Positions 61,975-64,000 of a stretch of 64,000 nucleotides of DNA are shown piece by piece (the first letter of the stretch is position 1; every line of letters begins with the position of its first letter). The notes beneath the pieces are model-generated. The model saw only the letters and a program-made list of their open reading frames with translations. It ran no database searches and was not told the DNA's origin. The DNA comes from Diploptera punctata (Eukaryota > Arthropoda > Insecta > Blattodea > Blaberidae). Location: assembly GCA_030220185.1 (NCBI GenBank), contig JASPKZ010007297.1, positions 1,582,001 to 1,646,000 of the forward strand, written 5' to 3'. The translations under genes and the position numbers were made by a program.

Positions 61975-61989
61975 TGTATTAAAAACATT

Positions 61990-62262
61990 TTAAAAAATCC
62001 TGTTTACCGTTACTAAAAATTTCAGGCACCGCAAAAGAGGGAAAATCTTTCCGGAACCCAATTTGGACAGCAAAAACGAGAAAAGAGGTACAGAAAGAGA
62101 AATTAGTGGGTTCTTTAAGGCAATTTTTAAGCAAGCCATAAAATAAGAAATCAGCGTTCCACTGATTCGCCGATTCCAAGCTCAGCGTAGAGTTGTACAT
62201 GGGGCGGTATAATCGGTAGGCCTGTTGCACGCGGGAGTACAAACAGCTAGCGGCGCGGCAGT
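61990..62262. other. Unassigned; open frame 61979-62242 (minus)
   Basis: Eighty-seven codons (MYSRVQQAYRLYRPMYNSTL ...) without any motif that I know. Confidence 0.3.
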
Positions 62263-62610
62263 CCTGCCCATCGCAAGTCCATGAGACTTAGCTGTTCTTA
62301 TTACATCTGGTTTCCTATAAAGATCATGTAGCTCACTGATATATAGTCTTCTCCATTCACCTGACTATTCAACTCTCTTTGGTCCAAAAATTTTCCTAAG
62401 AACTTTATTCTCAAATATTCGTAATATTTTCTCCTCCCTTAACGAGACACTCCATGTTTCGCATCTATATTCCTGGAAGAATAACACTTTTATGTTATTT
62501 TTTTTGTTCAAGTTTTTTTTAGAGAAACTGGGATGACAAGAGTCCCTGTAATAATGATAGTATGCCTTTTCACAGTTGAGACTCTGTTTAACTTTGTTCT
62601 GCACACCCGT
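62263..62610 (-). mobile_element. LINE-A fragment, diverged
   Basis: Minus strand: QNKVKQSLNCEKAYYHYYRD, YRCETWSVSLREEKILRIFE, NKVLRKIFGPKRVE (62365-62604), then 'LSLMDLRWAG'-type remains to 62263. The 'CETWS' block is the LINE-A signature; a frame is broken by indels. Confidence 0.75.
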
Positions 62611-62639
62611 CTTTAGTAAGAAATATTTGATTTTATCTG

Positions 62640-63460
62640 TTTTTCTTTATTTTGAATTTTTTATATAAGATGAGGTTATACGAAAATGGGGGAAAAAAAT
62701 CAAGTCCAATAGGAATACAAATTAATAAGGAAATGTATATGGATATTTTAATGTATGCAGACGATCTGGTAATTATACAGAAGTCAGAGGATGATTTACA
62801 AAGAGCTATTTATATGTTGAATGAATTAGGACTCTATTATAATCTCAAAGTCTCATCTTCAAAAACTAAAATTATGGGTTTTCAGGGCAAAGTTCCAGTT
62901 AGAGCAAAAATAGTGATCAATAATAAAATAATAGAACAGATAGCACACTTTAACTATCTTGGTTCAGATATAACATATAGCTATGATTGGGATATACATA
63001 ATAAATTAAACCGATATCAAATGATGTGTGGCACCGTAAGAACCCTCCGAAAGACTTGAAGAGAAACTCAGCTCAGGTTTTATAAAATTATGGCTGTTCG
63101 TGTTCTTTTATATGGATCTGAATCTTGGGTACTTACAAAAAAAAGATATCTCACACATTCAAGCCACTGAAATGAAATTTTTAAGATCCGTAAAAGATGT
63201 ACACGCATGGATGTATTACACAATGAGTCAATAAGAAATGAACTGGAGATATTTTCAATAGTTCGTAAACTAGACGAGCACAAATACTAATGGAAAGAAC
63301 ACTTAGAATGGACAATACAAGATTACCCAAAAAGATCAACACCTACAAACCACATGGAAAAAGATATTTGGGACGACCAAGGAAACGATGGACTTGAGAC
63401 CGGAACAGGTCGCATTGACCTAATCCTGGAAAGGAAGAAGAAGAAGGTATGAGAAAAAAG
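62640..63460 (+). pseudogene. LINE RT remnant with YADD motif
   Basis: Plus strand at 62652-63059: IQINKEMYMDILMYADDLVI (motif C), then DDLQRAIYMLNELGLYYNLK (motif D), KTKIMGFQGKVPVRAKIVIN, HFNYLGSDITYSYDWDIHNK. After a stop, LRFYKIMAVRVLLYGSESWV, then RRCTRMDVLHNESIRNELEI, 'GRPRKRWT'-type sequence and a (GAA)n tail. Related to LINE-B by 'MGFQG..PVR'. 5'-truncated inside the RT palm. Confidence 0.82.
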
Positions 63461-63705
63461 TCAGCACCGATTATTATATTTACATTACAAAAATGTATGT
63501 TAAGTGTATTGCTCTATGTGCGTTAAGTAAAGATTAATTACATTGTTAAATTTCTTTGTCTTCTCTGCTCTTTAATTATCGACCTTTGACCTTTATGCTG
63601 CTCGTGCCAGTCTGCCATATCAGAACAACTGGGGCTCCACTTAATTGCAGCTGTATATTTGATCTACTTACTGTATGTTTTAAATGTTATACTTATTTAT
63701 AAACG
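63461..63705. other. No recognisable feature
   Basis: AT-rich flank between the LINE tail and K7. Confidence 0.4.
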
Positions 63706-64000
63706 ATTTATCATAAGTAATGCCACGAGTGATTTCCAAATTATCGATAAATTCACGACTCACGAAGTGAGGAGTGAATTTATCTAGAGAATTTGGAAAT
63801 CAAGAGTGGCATTTGTTAGGACTATTTAACGAATAAAATTAAGCTGTTTACTCACAAATCATTATTTAACTGTAGTTATTTCAAAATATTTATATATTTA
63901 ATGCAAACGGCGATGTTTGAAAACAAATGAGAAACGATAGGTACGCTTCTACTGCTTCTTTTGTTTATCACTGCAACCAGATCATACTATTTATTGCCAA
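63706..64000 (-). mobile_element. K element copy 7, cut by the window end
   Basis: Same edge and hairpin as K6 ('ataagtaatgccacgagtga', 'gaatttatctagagaatttg'), then 'gcaaacggcgatgtttgaaa' and 'tgcaaccagatcatactatt'. Over the shared 290 bp it differs from K6 at only a handful of bases. Confidence 0.82.

Overview
This 64 kb window is repeat-rich eukaryotic nuclear DNA, AT-rich overall, and I find no convincing host gene in it. Almost every recognisable segment is a transposable element or a fragment of one: non-LTR retrotransposons (LINEs), several tRNA-derived SINE families, Tc1/mariner-type DNA transposons, foldback and MITE-like elements, Helitron-like elements and long trinucleotide microsatellites. 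The LINE C-termini (LRWAGHVARM, GRPRKRW types), the DUF4817-type mariner transposase and the abundance of TPRT-made SINEs fit a large-genome arthropod. An insect, possibly a cockroach or termite relative, is my best guess; this is inference.

Layout. 0-3.8 kb: two LINE remnants, a self-nested tRNA SINE (SINE-D) and a run of SINEs. 3.8-9.1 kb: the first copy (K1) of a hairpin-ended element family, a Helitron-like element, LINE-A and SINE-A nests, and LINE-F. 9.4-12.1 kb: LINE-F split by a possible 2.1 kb TIR element that is itself stuffed with SINE and LINE pieces. 12-23 kb: SINE-E, SINE-B, foldback elements, the L family, and a LINE-B reverse-transcriptase remnant split by a SINE with perfect target-site duplications. 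23-35 kb: nested LINE-A copies, Helitron-like elements, a mariner remnant, a Helitron-type 3' end, a 450 bp foldback and a 165 bp tandem array. 35.2-37.5 kb: the longest LINE-A copy, with a recognisable YADD reverse transcriptase. 37.6-41.2 kb: a SINE-E dimer, a deleted mariner derivative, LINE-B and SINE-B. 42.4-45.4 kb: two K elements head to head, carrying a CCAAT-box 5' region and a short start-codon peptide. 46.9-48.2 kb: a nearly complete mariner-like transposon with ~103 bp terminal inverted repeats. 48.8-56.7 kb: further LINEs, SINEs, two K elements, a second mariner derivative and TA/CA microsatellites. 57-64 kb: Helitron-like and hAT-like elements, K6, a 720 bp inverted tRNA-like element with 15 bp target duplications, a LINE reverse-transcriptase remnant and K7 running off the end.

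How the parts relate. The SINEs are non-autonomous and were presumably mobilised by LINE machinery. Exact or near-exact 8-16 bp direct repeats flank at least nine SINE or LINE insertions. The SINE families share interchangeable head and tail modules. The short mariner derivatives keep only the 3' part of a transposase and presumably depended on a full-length relative. The K elements look like deletion derivatives of a larger element whose protein start survives in one copy. Family letters (LINE-A, SINE-A, K, L) are local labels for this annotation, not database names.
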